DNA of 64,000 bases from an uncultured Lachnospiraceae bacterium (GTDB lineage Bacteria > Bacillota > Clostridia > Lachnospirales > Lachnospiraceae), in the NCBI GenBank assembly GCA_947089905.1, contig CAMUMG010000005.1:62001-126000 (forward strand), written 5' to 3'. This document shows positions 44,768-53,904 of the stretch, piece after piece. Below the pieces are notes generated by a model that was not told the origin of the DNA, made no database searches, and saw nothing but the letters and a program-made list of their open reading frames with translations. Each line of letters begins with the position of its first letter. Positions within the stretch are counted from its first letter, which is position 1. The translations under genes and the position numbers were made by a program.

Positions 44768-44889
44768 AAATTTTAATAAAATAGATAAAAAAAATATGAA
44801 TGGGTATTAGAGAAAATAAAAAGAAAGAAAGTACTCTCTATATCCATAAAAAAATCACAAAATAATAACTTTATATCCTTATCACAATA

Positions 44890-44933
44890 AGACACAATAA
44901 ACACTAAAATATATTCTTGTGTTTATTGTGTCT
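44890..44933. terminator. bidirectional hairpin between XRE gene and ABC operon
   Basis: Perfect 15-bp stem AGACACAATAAACAC/GTGTTTATTGTGTCT (44890-44904 with 44919-44933), 14-base loop, between convergent genes and only 8 bases from the permease stop. No long T run on either side. The rest of the gap (44768-44889) is AT-rich with no feature I can support. Confidence 0.65.
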
Positions 44934-44940
44934 ATAAAAT

Positions 44941-45639
44941 TTATGTAAATCCATATTTTTTATAAGCATATCGAAAGAGAATACTAACAATTAAAATATT
45001 AAATAAAATTACTATTACATTTTCTATATTTATTTTAATAGGTTCTGTTTGATTGAGAAAAAGACTAATTTGTTGGGTATAAGTTATTTTTGCTACTTTT
45101 CGAATTGTTTCATTAAACATGGATAGCATTGGAAGAAAAGAAAAGACCATCATAATTGGTACAGTAAAGGATGTTGCACTCATTTGATTTTTGCTCCATG
45201 TACCTATTACGGCACCAATCAATAATGAAATTAGGATTCCTACTGCCATACTACCCAAAAATACAATTCCCTCGTACCCTTTATAATTTCCAGTAATGAA
45301 AAAGATACTGCCTCCTAACATACATACAAACCATATATACCCTCCAACTCCAACTAAATACTCTATCGATGTTATATTAGATAAAAGTAGTGCACGTAAT
45401 GTATTTTTTTCTTTTTCTTCTGAAAGAATAGCTGCCATAGTAGTTAAAGGTGCCATTCCAAGATACATAACCGCAAACATTTTTGTAAAAAAGTGTTCTG
45501 GTAATCCATCAAATGTTACACTATGTTCCATAATAATATTAATCAGAGGAAATAAAAGAAACTGAATTAGAACTGTCTTATTTTTTAACATATCCTTACA
45601 CTGTTTTTCTGCAATTATTATACTATGTTTTATCTTCAT
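44941..45639 (-). CDS. ABC-2 type transporter permease
   Basis: 232 residues from the ATG at 45639, which overlaps the ATPase stop by 4 bases (ATGA). Six hydrophobic helices. LSEEKEKNTLRALLLSNI is the cytoplasmic loop typical of drug- or lantibiotic-type ABC-2 permeases. With the ATPase and the LytTR regulator it resembles self-protection or signal exporters. Substrate unknown. Confidence 0.87.
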   Translation of the reverse strand: MKIKHSIIIAEKQCKDMLKNKTVLIQFLLFPLINIIMEHSVTFDGLPEHFFTKMFAVMYLGMAPLTTMAAILSEEKEKNTLRALLLSNITSIEYLVGVGGYIWFVCMLGGSIFFITGNYKGYEGIVFLGSMAVGILISLLIGAVIGTWSKNQMSATSFTVPIMMVFSFLPMLSMFNETIRKVAKITYTQQISLFLNQTEPIKINIENVIVILFNILIVSILFRYAYKKYGFT

Positions 45640-46499
45640 TCCCTTAACTTCCTCCCTGTAAGCTCCATAAAAACAGTTTCCAAATTTGGCTCTGTAGAAT
45701 GGATCGATTGTATACATCCTTGCTCTAAATATTCCTTTACCTTTTTAGCACTTGAACTATGATTTGGTAATTCTATAATTTTTCCATCCAAAAGACAAAT
45801 CCTAAGTTTATTTTGATGATTATATTTTAGACAGATCTCTTTTGGAATTCCACATTCCACTATAGAACCCTGATTGAGCAGTGCAATTCGATCACACAAT
45901 TTTTCTGCCTCGGTCATATTATGTGTAGTTAAAATTATAGTCGTTCCTCTTTCTCTCTCTTTTTGAATTAGATCATGAATACTAGAGGCGTTAGAAGGAT
46001 CTAAACCACTTGTTGGTTCATCTAAAAATAAAAGTTTTGGAGTATTCATAATTGCCTTTGCAAATGCTAACCTCTCTTTCATCCCCTTAGAAAGCTTGGC
46101 AACAGAACGTTTTCTTACCTCCCATAAACCTACCTTTTGGAGTATTTGTGAAATTTTATCCTTTGGTACATCGTTAAGTCCTGCGAACAATTTCAGATTA
46201 TCATAACAAGATAACCTCTCATAAAGTCCAAGACATTCCATCATTATCCCTATTTTATGATATATCATTTTATCTAAATATCTTATATCATTTTCTAAAA
46301 CCATTATTGTTCCAAGGGTTGGTTTAAGCTGTCCAGTAAGCAATTTCAGTAAAGTTGTTTTTCCTGCACCAGAAGGCCCTAATAATCCAAAAATTTCTCC
46401 TGAAAAAATATCCATATTGATATCTTGTAATACTTTCTGATCGAAAAATATCTGTGTTAAATTCGATACTTTTATGACACTCTTCATATTTAGCCCCAT
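45636..46499 (-). CDS. ABC transporter ATP-binding protein
   Basis: 287 residues. Walker A GPSGAGKTT near residue 43, signature LSKGMKERL and Walker B LLFLDEPTSGLDP are intact, with H-loop TTHNMTEAE. The C-terminal about 70 residues follow the pattern of drug-resistance ATPases (CcmA-like). Either of two close starts (46499, or 46487 after GGGG) is possible. Partner of the downstream permease. Confidence 0.92.
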   Translation of the reverse strand: MGLNMKSVIKVSNLTQIFFDQKVLQDINMDIFSGEIFGLLGPSGAGKTTLLKLLTGQLKPTLGTIMVLENDIRYLDKMIYHKIGIMMECLGLYERLSCYDNLKLFAGLNDVPKDKISQILQKVGLWEVRKRSVAKLSKGMKERLAFAKAIMNTPKLLFLDEPTSGLDPSNASSIHDLIQKERERGTTIILTTHNMTEAEKLCDRIALLNQGSIVECGIPKEICLKYNHQNKLRICLLDGKIIELPNHSSSAKKVKEYLEQGCIQSIHSTEPNLETVFMELTGRKLRE

Positions 46500-46519
46500 T
46501 TCTTTTCCCTTTTCCTATT

Positions 46520-46999
46520 TTATTCTTCTTTTGCTCTCTCTTTTAACTTCTTTAATGCCTCCTCCATTTTTTTATTTTCCATTCTCTCCTTCCAAGTAAT
46601 AATTAGTACACTGAAAAAAAAGCTAATAATAAAACATAAAAAAAATAGTACCCACGGCTGCCATTGATCGATTGGAAACCAATGAAACGTTATAATAAAA
46701 GCTATAATAATACTCACTGCAGAAATGATCATACCAATCGTTCGTTTTGTTATAGACAGAGTTTTTATAATCGCATCGGTAAAAAATAAATATCGTATTA
46801 TAACAATACTAACTGCTACCAAAAAAAACTGTAGCATAATATCAACAGAAAGTCCCTCATTTCCTAATACAAACATTGGAGAATATCCCTTGGCAGACTC
46901 TCCAAATATTCTGCAAAAGATATTCAAAATAAAAATAATCCACCCAAATAGCATAAAAACCTGTCCTAGATAATCAAATAATGTCTTTCGCTTTTCCAT
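46520..46999 (-). CDS. DUF3021-like membrane protein
   Basis: 159 residues with four hydrophobic helices and a charged C-terminal helix (KMEEALKKLKERAKEE). It starts directly after the LytTR regulator stop. LytTR plus DUF3021 pairs are common in Firmicutes, where the membrane partner is thought to restrain its LytTR protein (known for related pairs, inferred here). Confidence 0.8.
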   Translation of the reverse strand: MEKRKTLFDYLGQVFMLFGWIIFILNIFCRIFGESAKGYSPMFVLGNEGLSVDIMLQFFLVAVSIVIIRYLFFTDAIIKTLSITKRTIGMIISAVSIIIAFIITFHWFPIDQWQPWVLFFLCFIISFFFSVLIITWKERMENKKMEEALKKLKERAKEE

Positions 47000-47440
47000 C
47001 TACTTCACTCCTAACCTCTTTTTTAATTCTTCTGCATATTGTCTTGATACTATAATCTGTTCTCCATTTTCTAAAGTCACCCGAATCTTTCGATTCAGAT
47101 CTGTTTTTAGTGATTTAATAAAAGTTAAATGGATCAGACAAGACTTACTCGCCCGAAAAAATCCGCTGGTTTCTAACTGCTGTTCTAGTTCATATAGTTT
47201 TAGCTTTGATTCGTAAACCTGATCAGTTGTATAGATAAAGGTCTTTCTATCTACGGTTTCAATAAAAATAACCTTTTCTATTTCTAAAAGAAAAACTTCC
47301 CCCTTCTTTATACCTGACAGTTTTTTATCTAAAATTCTCAGTGCCGCTAAAACCCTCTCAATCTCTGGAGTCAGCCGATTACAGGATATAACCACTTGTA
47401 TTTCTTTTACTTTAGGCTCTACATTAATTTCAATCTTCAA
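47000..47440 (-). CDS. LytTR-domain transcriptional regulator
   Basis: 146 residues from TTG 47440, preceded by AGAGGTG. The longer reading frame back to 47488 would begin inside the -35 box and is not credible. The LytTR DNA-binding domain covers about residues 45-144: GEVFLLEIEKVIFIETVDRKT, FFRASKSCLIHLTFI and GEQIIVSRQYAEELKKRLG. There is no receiver domain; the N-terminal 45 residues fit the short LytTR-DUF3021 class. It likely controls its own operon through the direct repeats just upstream. Confidence 0.9.
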   Translation of the reverse strand: MKIEINVEPKVKEIQVVISCNRLTPEIERVLAALRILDKKLSGIKKGEVFLLEIEKVIFIETVDRKTFIYTTDQVYESKLKLYELEQQLETSGFFRASKSCLIHLTFIKSLKTDLNRKIRVTLENGEQIIVSRQYAEELKKRLGVK

Positions 47441-47459
47441 ATAATCACCTCTTTTTTGC

Positions 47460-47488
47460 ACTATAGCATAGTATCTATTTTTCTTCAA
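47460..47488 (-). promoter_or_regulatory. promoter of the LytTR-ABC operon
   Basis: Minus strand: -35 TTGAAG (47488-47483), 17-base spacer, extended -10 TGCTATAGT (TATAGT 47465-47460). The start falls just ahead of the ribosome-binding site for TTG 47440. Confidence 0.7.
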
Positions 47489-47499
47489 GTTTGTAAACC

Positions 47500-47541
47500 T
47501 AAACTGCCACTTTTAGAACTTAAACTGCTCATTTTTGTACT
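47500..47541 (-). promoter_or_regulatory. LytTR binding site, two 21-base direct repeats
   Basis: 47500-47520 and 47521-47541 agree at 16 of 21 positions. On the minus strand each holds GCAGTTTAxG, spaced by 21 bases (two helical turns). This matches the known LytTR/AgrA pattern of paired CAGTT-type elements with 12-13 bases between. It ends 11 bases upstream of the -35 box, an activator position. Confidence 0.72.
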
Positions 47542-47561
47542 TACTTAAAAGGCTTTTTCCA

Positions 47562-47608
47562 CACAAAAAAAAGAGCAATGTATATATTTCTATACACACT
47601 GCTCTTTT
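47562..47608 (-). terminator. terminator of the secreted Ig-like protein gene
   Basis: Stem AAAAGAGCA/TGCTCTTTT (47569-47577 with 47600-47608), extended by an inner GTATA/TATAC pairing. On the minus strand it is followed by a run of eight T. It closes the transcript of the gene ending at 47736. A second small inverted repeat, TTCTAGTA/TACTAGAA (47703-47732), lies right after that stop. Confidence 0.75.
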
Positions 47609-47735
47609 CAGTCCATTTAAAACAGGGACACTTCTATCTAATTGTATATGTAATTGTAATTAGGTGAAAATTAGTTTTTTGGTATCTCTGTTTTTGGACT
47701 TTTTCTAGTATAACTCTTTAGTCTTACTAGAATGG

Positions 47736-49727
47736 CTATTGAAGTACTTTAACATTAATCTGATTAAAAAACTCTTTTCCATCTTTTAATGTTACTGTAA
47801 CAGTAATAGTTCCATCCTTTTCAGCTTTTACAGTTACGCTTTCTCCTGTTGTTGGAGTAACTGTTATACCTTCTGTTGCTGTCCAGTTAATAGTAGGATC
47901 TGTAAGATCAAGTGCTCCATCGTTTGATGTTATTTCTGCAGTAAGTGCAACAGAACTTCCTGTTGGTACATTCACAGATGTTAATGCAGCTCCTGAAGCC
48001 GATTTAACTTCTACTTTTACTGTAGTTGAAGGTTCTTCGCCAGTACTTTCTTTAACAGTTACTGTAACAGTTGCTGTTCCTGTCTTCTCTCCATCTTTAA
48101 CAGTTACTGTAAGAGTTACTTCTCCTGCTGCTTTTCCTGTTACAGTTACAGTTGCTGTTGTTGTATCAGCATAGGTAAGGGTTACATTTTCTGCTGGAGA
48201 AGCTATCCACTCATAGGTTGCACCGTCACTTGCTCCCTCTGCCGTTGCTTTAACAGTTACTGCTTCACCTACTTCTACTTCTACAGTTGCTTTATCTACT
48301 GTTACTGTTAATGTTGTTTCTGGAGCTGAAGTTGGAGTTGGAGTTGTTGTACTTCCACCTGTTGATCCGCCACTGCTTGGTGGTGTTGTAGGGGTTGGAG
48401 CTGGAGTTGTTGTACTTTCTTCACCCTGTCCTACATTAGAAGTATTTCCATTGCTATCTGTTATCGTAACGTTTGTTGTAGTATCATTTTTAACTTCAAC
48501 CTGAACGCCTTCACCTGTCTTCACTTCTGTGCCTTCTGCACCTGCAACAAGTTCTACTTTGATGTTTGCATTAGTATTAACGGTTACTTTTGTTTCAGAC
48601 TGAATGGTTGCACCTTCTGCTGCCTTGTCAACATTTACCTGAACATTATTTGCAGCACCAGTTAAGCTAGCAATTACATTCTTTAAGATATTAACAACGG
48701 TTTCTGCTGCCTGTGCTCCTAAAGAAAGAGATACCGAAGCATTTACGTTTAATTCTAGTTTTACTTGTGTATCAATCGTTGCACCTTCTGCAGTTTCTTC
48801 TACTGTTACAGGTACTGGATCTACGGTTTCACCAGAAATCTTTACATCACCTTTAGAAGCGATGCTCACATTTTTAATTCCACCGCCTTCTCCAACGATG
48901 TTTAACTTTGGTGCATTGTTTGTTATATTTTTTGGCTGGAATACTAATTTACTAACTTCTGCACCCTTTGCTACATGAAAACTTGCATTTGGAGCAGTGA
49001 TATGGAATCTGTTTCCTACTGCTTTTTCAAAGAAAGTAGATCCCTTGATTTGTTCTACATTAATCTGTTGGAAACGTGCTTCATTTACAATATCTGCATT
49101 TGGAGCATCGATTGTGATAGTCTTATAAAGATATCTTCCTTCTTTTAAGGTAAATGTCTTTTCTGCATCAGTTGTAAAAAGAATATTGGTTACTTTCTTG
49201 TTCTTTAATGCTAGATCTAACTGTTTCTGCCAGCGTGCTACAGCAAGACCTTCTTCTTCACTAGTTACTTTGATTGTTGTCCAATCGGAATATGCTGTTA
49301 CATAGCGTTCTCCTGCATTAGCATCCTCTACATAACCATTTGCTTTTCTAGCTTTTAACCAAGCATTTAAATTAGTTTTGTTTGCAAATGCAACGGCACG
49401 GATTTCAAACTGACCTGCATAGACTGGATACATATTTCCATAACGGGCAGACTGAACTCCTGCTGTGTTGGTTCCTGCTTTTACTTCAAAATAAACCAAA
49501 CCTGTAGTTGCTTTTCCTTTGCCCTGTTCCGTATTTAAAATAACTGGGTCAAAGTTAAAATGATCACCCACTTCGATCGTATTATTTGCTGGCAATGCTT
49601 TAATACCAACTTGGGTGATATTGTTTTTCGTGGCTGCCTTTGTCTCAGTCACTCCTGCTGGAGTATATACCAAAGACAATAAAAGAGCTGCAACCAAGAA
49701 AACGGCAAGTTTCTTGCATCTCCGCAT
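47736..49727 (-). CDS. large secreted protein with Ig-like (Big_2-type) domains
   Basis: 663 residues. The signal peptide is Arg/Lys-rich plus LAVFLVAALLLSLVYTPAG, with likely cleavage at TKA-A near residue 31. Residues about 40-160 form a globular domain of unknown type. About 200-310 look like a parallel beta-helix (LYKTITIDAPNADIV, then GNRFHITAPNASFHV and GDVKISGET). A Thr/Pro/Ser/Gly linker lies near 440-470. Two Ig-like domains follow: LTVTVDKATVEVEVGEAVTV with VTVTGKAAGEVTLTVTV, and a C-terminal copy with INWTATEGITVTPTTG. No LPxTG or SLH anchor. Probably surface or extracellular; role unknown. GGGAGG precedes the ATG. Confidence 0.82.
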   Translation of the reverse strand: MRRCKKLAVFLVAALLLSLVYTPAGVTETKAATKNNITQVGIKALPANNTIEVGDHFNFDPVILNTEQGKGKATTGLVYFEVKAGTNTAGVQSARYGNMYPVYAGQFEIRAVAFANKTNLNAWLKARKANGYVEDANAGERYVTAYSDWTTIKVTSEEEGLAVARWQKQLDLALKNKKVTNILFTTDAEKTFTLKEGRYLYKTITIDAPNADIVNEARFQQINVEQIKGSTFFEKAVGNRFHITAPNASFHVAKGAEVSKLVFQPKNITNNAPKLNIVGEGGGIKNVSIASKGDVKISGETVDPVPVTVEETAEGATIDTQVKLELNVNASVSLSLGAQAAETVVNILKNVIASLTGAANNVQVNVDKAAEGATIQSETKVTVNTNANIKVELVAGAEGTEVKTGEGVQVEVKNDTTTNVTITDSNGNTSNVGQGEESTTTPAPTPTTPPSSGGSTGGSTTTPTPTSAPETTLTVTVDKATVEVEVGEAVTVKATAEGASDGATYEWIASPAENVTLTYADTTTATVTVTGKAAGEVTLTVTVKDGEKTGTATVTVTVKESTGEEPSTTVKVEVKSASGAALTSVNVPTGSSVALTAEITSNDGALDLTDPTINWTATEGITVTPTTGESVTVKAEKDGTITVTVTLKDGKEFFNQINVKVLQ

Positions 49728-49772
49728 CTTTTAAAACCTCCCTAATAAAATATTTGTAAGACGTATTTCCTA

Positions 49773-49810
49773 CACTAAGATATTATAGCACTTAGTGCGT
49801 CAAAATGCAA
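49773..49810 (-). promoter_or_regulatory. promoter of the secreted Ig-like protein gene, with flanking inverted repeat
   Basis: Minus strand: -35 TTGCAT (49810-49805), 17-base spacer, extended -10 TGCTATAAT (TATAAT 49787-49782). CACTAAG (49773-49779) and CTTAGTG (49791-49797) form a perfect 7-bp inverted repeat centred on the -10, a plausible operator. Confidence 0.6.
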
Positions 49811-50011
49811 CAAATATGTTTATCTTTAACAGTACAAATTTATACCCTTTTTTCTTCATCTTTTTATTTATTTTGATATAAAATTGTAAGAAATACTATA
49901 GAAAAAATTAATAATTTCTAATTAAATCTATAGATTGTATTTTTTACTCTATCCTGATTTGTATTTTTGTTTCGAAAATTTTCTACCAATTAAAGGTAAA
50001 CTTCCAGAAAT

Positions 50012-50047
50012 TTAAAAAGATAGAAAAGTTTGTTTCCTTCCTATCTT
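50012..50047 (-). terminator. terminator at the end of the ribosomal protein operon
   Basis: AAGATAG (50017-50023) pairs with CTATCTT (50041-50047). On the minus strand the stem is followed by TTT, then AAA, giving five T including the stem end. It lies about 20 bases after the infA stop. The rest of the gap up to 49811 is AT-rich with no other feature seen. Confidence 0.6.
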
Positions 50048-50065
50048 CTTAAACAACTCTTATTT

Positions 50066-50284
50066 TTATTTATCTCGCCAAATAATTCTTCCCTTACTTA
50101 AATCATATGGGGATAATTCCAATGTTACTTTATCACCCGGTACAATTTTGATAAAATTCATACGCAGTTTTCCACTGATATGTGCCAAAACTCGATGTCC
50201 GTTCTCCAATTCTACCTGAAACATCGCATTCGGAAGCTTTTCCACTACAGTTCCTTCAATTTCTACTACATCTGACTTTGACAT
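50066..50284 (-). CDS. infA: translation initiation factor IF-1
   Basis: 72 residues, the standard length, with the S1-like OB fold: [36 protein letters not shown] and [13 protein letters not shown]. Binds the 30S A-site during initiation. Last gene of the operon here; no rpmJ or rpsM follows. Confidence 0.98.
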   Translation of the reverse strand: MSKSDVVEIEGTVVEKLPNAMFQVELENGHRVLAHISGKLRMNFIKIVPGDKVTLELSPYDLSKGRIIWRDK

Positions 50285-50326
50285 TCAAATAATTACCTCC
50301 TGCTTTAAAAAACGGTTTTTCTTTTC

Positions 50327-51100
50327 TTATTTTTCGGGAACAGGATCATTTCCAATAGAAAGCAGTTCCGGTTCTCCTTCTGTAATTAGAATGGTATTTT
50401 CATAATGTGCTGACAAGCTTCCATCCTCTGTAACAACAGTCCAATCATCCTCAAGGACACAAACATCATATCTTCCCACGTTGACCATTGGTTCAATTGC
50501 TAATGTCATTCCGGGGGATAAACGAATCCCTCGTCTTCTTTGACGAAAGTTTGGAATTTGAGGATCTTCGTGCATCTCTCTTCCAATTCCATGTCCAACC
50601 AGATCACGTACACAACTGTAGCCATGTGCTACAACATAATCCTCAATAGCAGCGGAAATTTCAAATAGATGATGTCCTGCCTTAGCATAACGGATTCCCT
50701 CAAAAAAGCTTTGTTTTGTCACTTCCATCAAATCTTTTGCTTCCTTGCTGATCGTTCCTACTGCATGTGTTCTGGCAGCATCTGATTGATAGTCTTTATA
50801 GATAACTCCAGCATCGATACTGATAATATCCCCTTCTTGCAAAATCACTTTTTTGTCTGGAATTCCATGAACTACCTGATCATTTACAGAAGTACAAATA
50901 GATGCCGGAAATCCATTATAATTTAAGAAAGAAGGAATACATCCATGTTTTCGAATCATCTCATCTGCTTTTCGATTGAGATCCATTGTAGAGATTCCGG
51001 GTTGTACAAGTTCAGCTAATTGTTCATGAACTTCTGCAAGGATCTTTCCTGCATCACGCATTAGTTCAATTTCTCTTTCTGATTTAATTGATACTGACAT
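50327..51100 (-). CDS. map: type I methionine aminopeptidase
   Basis: 257 residues. Removes the initiator Met from nascent proteins. Metal ligands are recognisable in DIISIDAGVIYKDYQSDAART (two Asp), GHGIGREMHEDP (His), AIEPMV (Glu) and the late HYENTILIT segment. In the usual Firmicute position between adk and infA. Confidence 0.97.
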   Translation of the reverse strand: MSVSIKSEREIELMRDAGKILAEVHEQLAELVQPGISTMDLNRKADEMIRKHGCIPSFLNYNGFPASICTSVNDQVVHGIPDKKVILQEGDIISIDAGVIYKDYQSDAARTHAVGTISKEAKDLMEVTKQSFFEGIRYAKAGHHLFEISAAIEDYVVAHGYSCVRDLVGHGIGREMHEDPQIPNFRQRRRGIRLSPGMTLAIEPMVNVGRYDVCVLEDDWTVVTEDGSLSAHYENTILITEGEPELLSIGNDPVPEK

Positions 51101-51132
51101 ATTTAGTCTCCATGCTGTTTCTATTGATATTT

Positions 51133-51777
51133 CTATGCTTCCAAAATGTTTATAATTCCATCAAATACTTCAGAAACTTCTTTCGTTCCATCCACTTCTC
51201 TAAGTACGTTCTGACCACGATAATAGTCAATTAATGGCTGAGTTTGATCATGATATACTTTTAATCTTTTTGATACCGTTTCTGGCTTATCATCTTCTCT
51301 GAGTACCAACTCACTGCTACATTTATCACAAATTCCCTCTTTTTTAGAAGGGTTAAAGATAATATGATAAGTTCCTCCGCAATTTAGACATGCACGACGT
51401 CCTGACATTCTCTCTACAATAGATTCATCTGGCACTTCTACATTGACAGCAAAATCGATTTTTTCAGAATTTTCTGCAAGAGCCTTTGTAAGTGCCTCCG
51501 CCTGTGGAATTGTTCTTGGAAAACCATCTAATACATATCCATTTTTACAATCTGGCTGTTCAAACCGATCCATAATTAATTCTAAAGTCAGTTCATCTGG
51601 TACTAAAAGTCCCTGATCCATATATTCTTTCGCTTTTTTGCCAAGTTCTGTGTTATTTTTAATATTTGCACGAAAAATATCCCCTGTAGAAATATGAGGA
51701 ATTCCATATTTTTCTGCTATCTTTTTTGCTTGTGTTCCCTTTCCTGCCCCTGGAGCTCCCAACATGATAATCTTCAT
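51133..51777 (-). CDS. adk: adenylate kinase
   Basis: 214 residues. Interconverts AMP+ATP and 2 ADP. P-loop [10 protein letters not shown] at residue 7, DGFPRT and the long LID. The LID keeps four cysteines (CLNCGG and CDKC), a zinc-binding form usual in Gram-positives. Confidence 0.98.
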   Translation of the reverse strand: MKIIMLGAPGAGKGTQAKKIAEKYGIPHISTGDIFRANIKNNTELGKKAKEYMDQGLLVPDELTLELIMDRFEQPDCKNGYVLDGFPRTIPQAEALTKALAENSEKIDFAVNVEVPDESIVERMSGRRACLNCGGTYHIIFNPSKKEGICDKCSSELVLREDDKPETVSKRLKVYHDQTQPLIDYYRGQNVLREVDGTKEVSEVFDGIINILEA

Positions 51778-51826
51778 TTTTCATATCTCCCTTTTATTTA
51801 AGTATTTTTTTCTACTGATACAACGC

Positions 51827-51860
51827 TAGGGTGGTGTAAGTTTTGTCTTACGCCACCCTA
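51827..51860 (-). promoter_or_regulatory. stable hairpin between secY and adk
   Basis: 14-bp stem TAGGGTGGTGTAAG/CTTACGCCACCCTA with one G-T pair and a 6-base loop. No T run follows on the minus strand. It begins 9 bases after the secY stop. Likely an mRNA processing or stability element, or a partial terminator setting adk-map-infA levels. Confidence 0.5.
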
Positions 51861-51869
51861 AACAATTCC

Positions 51870-53210
51870 TTAGTCATTCAAAAATCCTTTATAGTGACGG
51901 ACTAACATCTGGGATTCTACTTGTTTCATTGTTTCAAGTAAGACACCAACAACGATAATTAGTGAAGTACCGCCAAAGGATACCTGTGCACCGGAAATTC
52001 CACAAAAGAAAATTGGAATCATCGCTACGATTGTAAGGCCAATTGCACCAATAAATATGATGTAATTTAATACCTTATTGAGATAATCTGTCGTTGGTTT
52101 TCCCGGACGGATACCCGGAATAAAACCACCTTGTTTTTTCATATTATTTGCGACTTCGATTGGATTAAATGTAATAGAAGTATAGAAATATGCAAAAAAC
52201 AAGATTAGAACCACATAAATTACCGCTCCGAGCGTATAAACAAATGCACCTTCGTCTTTTATATTAAACCAGTTGCTCTGGTTGAGCATATATAAAATTT
52301 TTGGCAGTACATATGCCCTTGCTGGCTGTATTCCAAAGAAAGAACATATAATAATTGGGAACTGCATAATAGATACAGCAAAAATTACCGGAATAACACC
52401 TGCTGTATTGACTTTTAACGGAATAAATGTCGACTGTCCGCCAACCTGTTTTCTTCCCTGTATCTTTTTAGAATACTGCACAGCAATCTTTCTTTGTGCA
52501 TCCTGCAATAAAATGATTAATACAATTGTTACTGCAATGACTGCTAAAATTACAACTGCTGCCAAAACACCATTAACAACGTTTGAAGCTCCTTTCACAA
52601 ACATCGTATATAAATTATAGAAGTCGGAAGGCATACTTGCAACGATGTTAATAAGAAGGATAATGGAAATTCCATTTCCAACTCCCTTCTGTGTAATTCT
52701 CTCGCCCAGCCACATTAAAAATGCGGAGCCTGCCGTAAAGGAGCAGGTGATTACAAAGAGATGTGCAACAAATGGAGTTCCCGCATCTAATACTGCCCCC
52801 TGATTATGGAAGCCAATCGTCAATGCAGCAGACTCAATTACTGCCAGCCCAATGGTGAGATATCTTGAGATCTCAGCGATCTTTTTTCTTCCATCTTCTC
52901 CGTCTTTTTGCATTTCCTCTAACTTAGGAATTGCAATAGTCAAAAGCTGCATAATGATCGAGGAAGTAATGTACGGAGAAATATTCAATGCAAAAATCGA
53001 CATTCTGGAAAAAGAACCGCCGGTAAGAGCATTTAAGAAGCCAATTCCTTCTCCCATCTGTGATTCAATCCATATTTTAAAGTATTCCTGATTGACACCC
53101 GGTACAGGTAGGGCAGAACCAATCCGTACAATAATCAATGCTATAAACGTAAATAGAAGACGACTTCTAATATCCTTTACCTTGAGAGCGTTTCTGAGCG
53201 TTTTGAACAT
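51870..53210 (-). CDS. secY: protein translocase subunit SecY
   Basis: 446 residues with ten membrane helices. Channel of the Sec translocon. LPVPGVNQEYF, the plug/TM2 block GGSFSRMSIFALNISPYITSSIIMQLL, and the C-terminal GIRPGKPTTDYL are hallmark segments. Its ATG shares a base with the rplO stop (TAATG). Confidence 0.98.
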   Translation of the reverse strand: MFKTLRNALKVKDIRSRLLFTFIALIIVRIGSALPVPGVNQEYFKIWIESQMGEGIGFLNALTGGSFSRMSIFALNISPYITSSIIMQLLTIAIPKLEEMQKDGEDGRKKIAEISRYLTIGLAVIESAALTIGFHNQGAVLDAGTPFVAHLFVITCSFTAGSAFLMWLGERITQKGVGNGISIILLINIVASMPSDFYNLYTMFVKGASNVVNGVLAAVVILAVIAVTIVLIILLQDAQRKIAVQYSKKIQGRKQVGGQSTFIPLKVNTAGVIPVIFAVSIMQFPIIICSFFGIQPARAYVLPKILYMLNQSNWFNIKDEGAFVYTLGAVIYVVLILFFAYFYTSITFNPIEVANNMKKQGGFIPGIRPGKPTTDYLNKVLNYIIFIGAIGLTIVAMIPIFFCGISGAQVSFGGTSLIIVVGVLLETMKQVESQMLVRHYKGFLND

Positions 53211-53650
53211 TAAATCACCTCAGCATTTCCACCAAGAGCCTTAATCTTTTCGATTGCGCTCTCACTGAACGCTGATACTTTTACATTAAGCTTCTTAGTA
53301 AGTTCTCCATTTCCAAGAATCTTTACGCCATCCTTCGGATTGCTGATGATACCGTTTTCCAATAAAGATTCAATCGTTACCTCTGCTCCGTCCTCAAATT
53401 TATTTAACATACTTACGTTAATAGCGACGATTTCTTTTGAATTGTAGTTTTTGAAGCCTCTTTTCGGAAGTCTACGGTATAAAGGCATCTGACCACCCTC
53501 GAATCCAGTTCTCGGAGCTCCTGAACGTGCTTTTTGACCTTTATGACCTTTTCCAGCAGTTTTTCCATTTCCTGAACCATGACCACGGCCTTTTCTAAAA
53601 TTACCGCTGTGTTTAGAACCTTCTGCCGGTTTTAACTCTGATAAATTCAT
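53210..53650 (-). CDS. rplO: 50S ribosomal protein L15
   Basis: 146 residues from the ATG at 53650 (GGAGGTG upstream; the earlier GTG overlaps that site). [14 protein letters not shown], the Gly-rich [12 protein letters not shown], and [18 protein letters not shown] are diagnostic. Confidence 0.97.
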   Translation of the reverse strand: MNLSELKPAEGSKHSGNFRKGRGHGSGNGKTAGKGHKGQKARSGAPRTGFEGGQMPLYRRLPKRGFKNYNSKEIVAINVSMLNKFEDGAEVTIESLLENGIISNPKDGVKILGNGELTKKLNVKVSAFSESAIEKIKALGGNAEVI

Positions 53651-53672
53651 CGTGTGCACCTCCTTACAGTTT

Positions 53673-53855
53673 TTAGATTTCTTCTACCTTTACTAAATGC
53701 CTTACTTGATTTACCATTCCTCTTGTAGCTGCATTGTCAGGCAGTTCTACAACACTGTGTAATTTTCTTAATCCAAGAGCTGTTACTGTCTGTTTATGCT
53801 TCGGAATTGCACCGATTGTTGACTTTGTCAATGTGATTTTCAGCTTATCTGCCAT
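53673..53855 (-). CDS. rpmD: 50S ribosomal protein L30
   Basis: 60 residues from the ATG at 53855 (GGAGGG upstream), beginning [27 protein letters not shown] is the family core. Eleven extra upstream codons are untranslated leader. Confidence 0.96.
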   Translation of the reverse strand: MADKLKITLTKSTIGAIPKHKQTVTALGLRKLHSVVELPDNAATRGMVNQVRHLVKVEEI

Positions 53856-53904
53856 AATATCCCTCCATTTCGATATCTTCGAATACATCAGCCAATAAGA
53901 CGTA

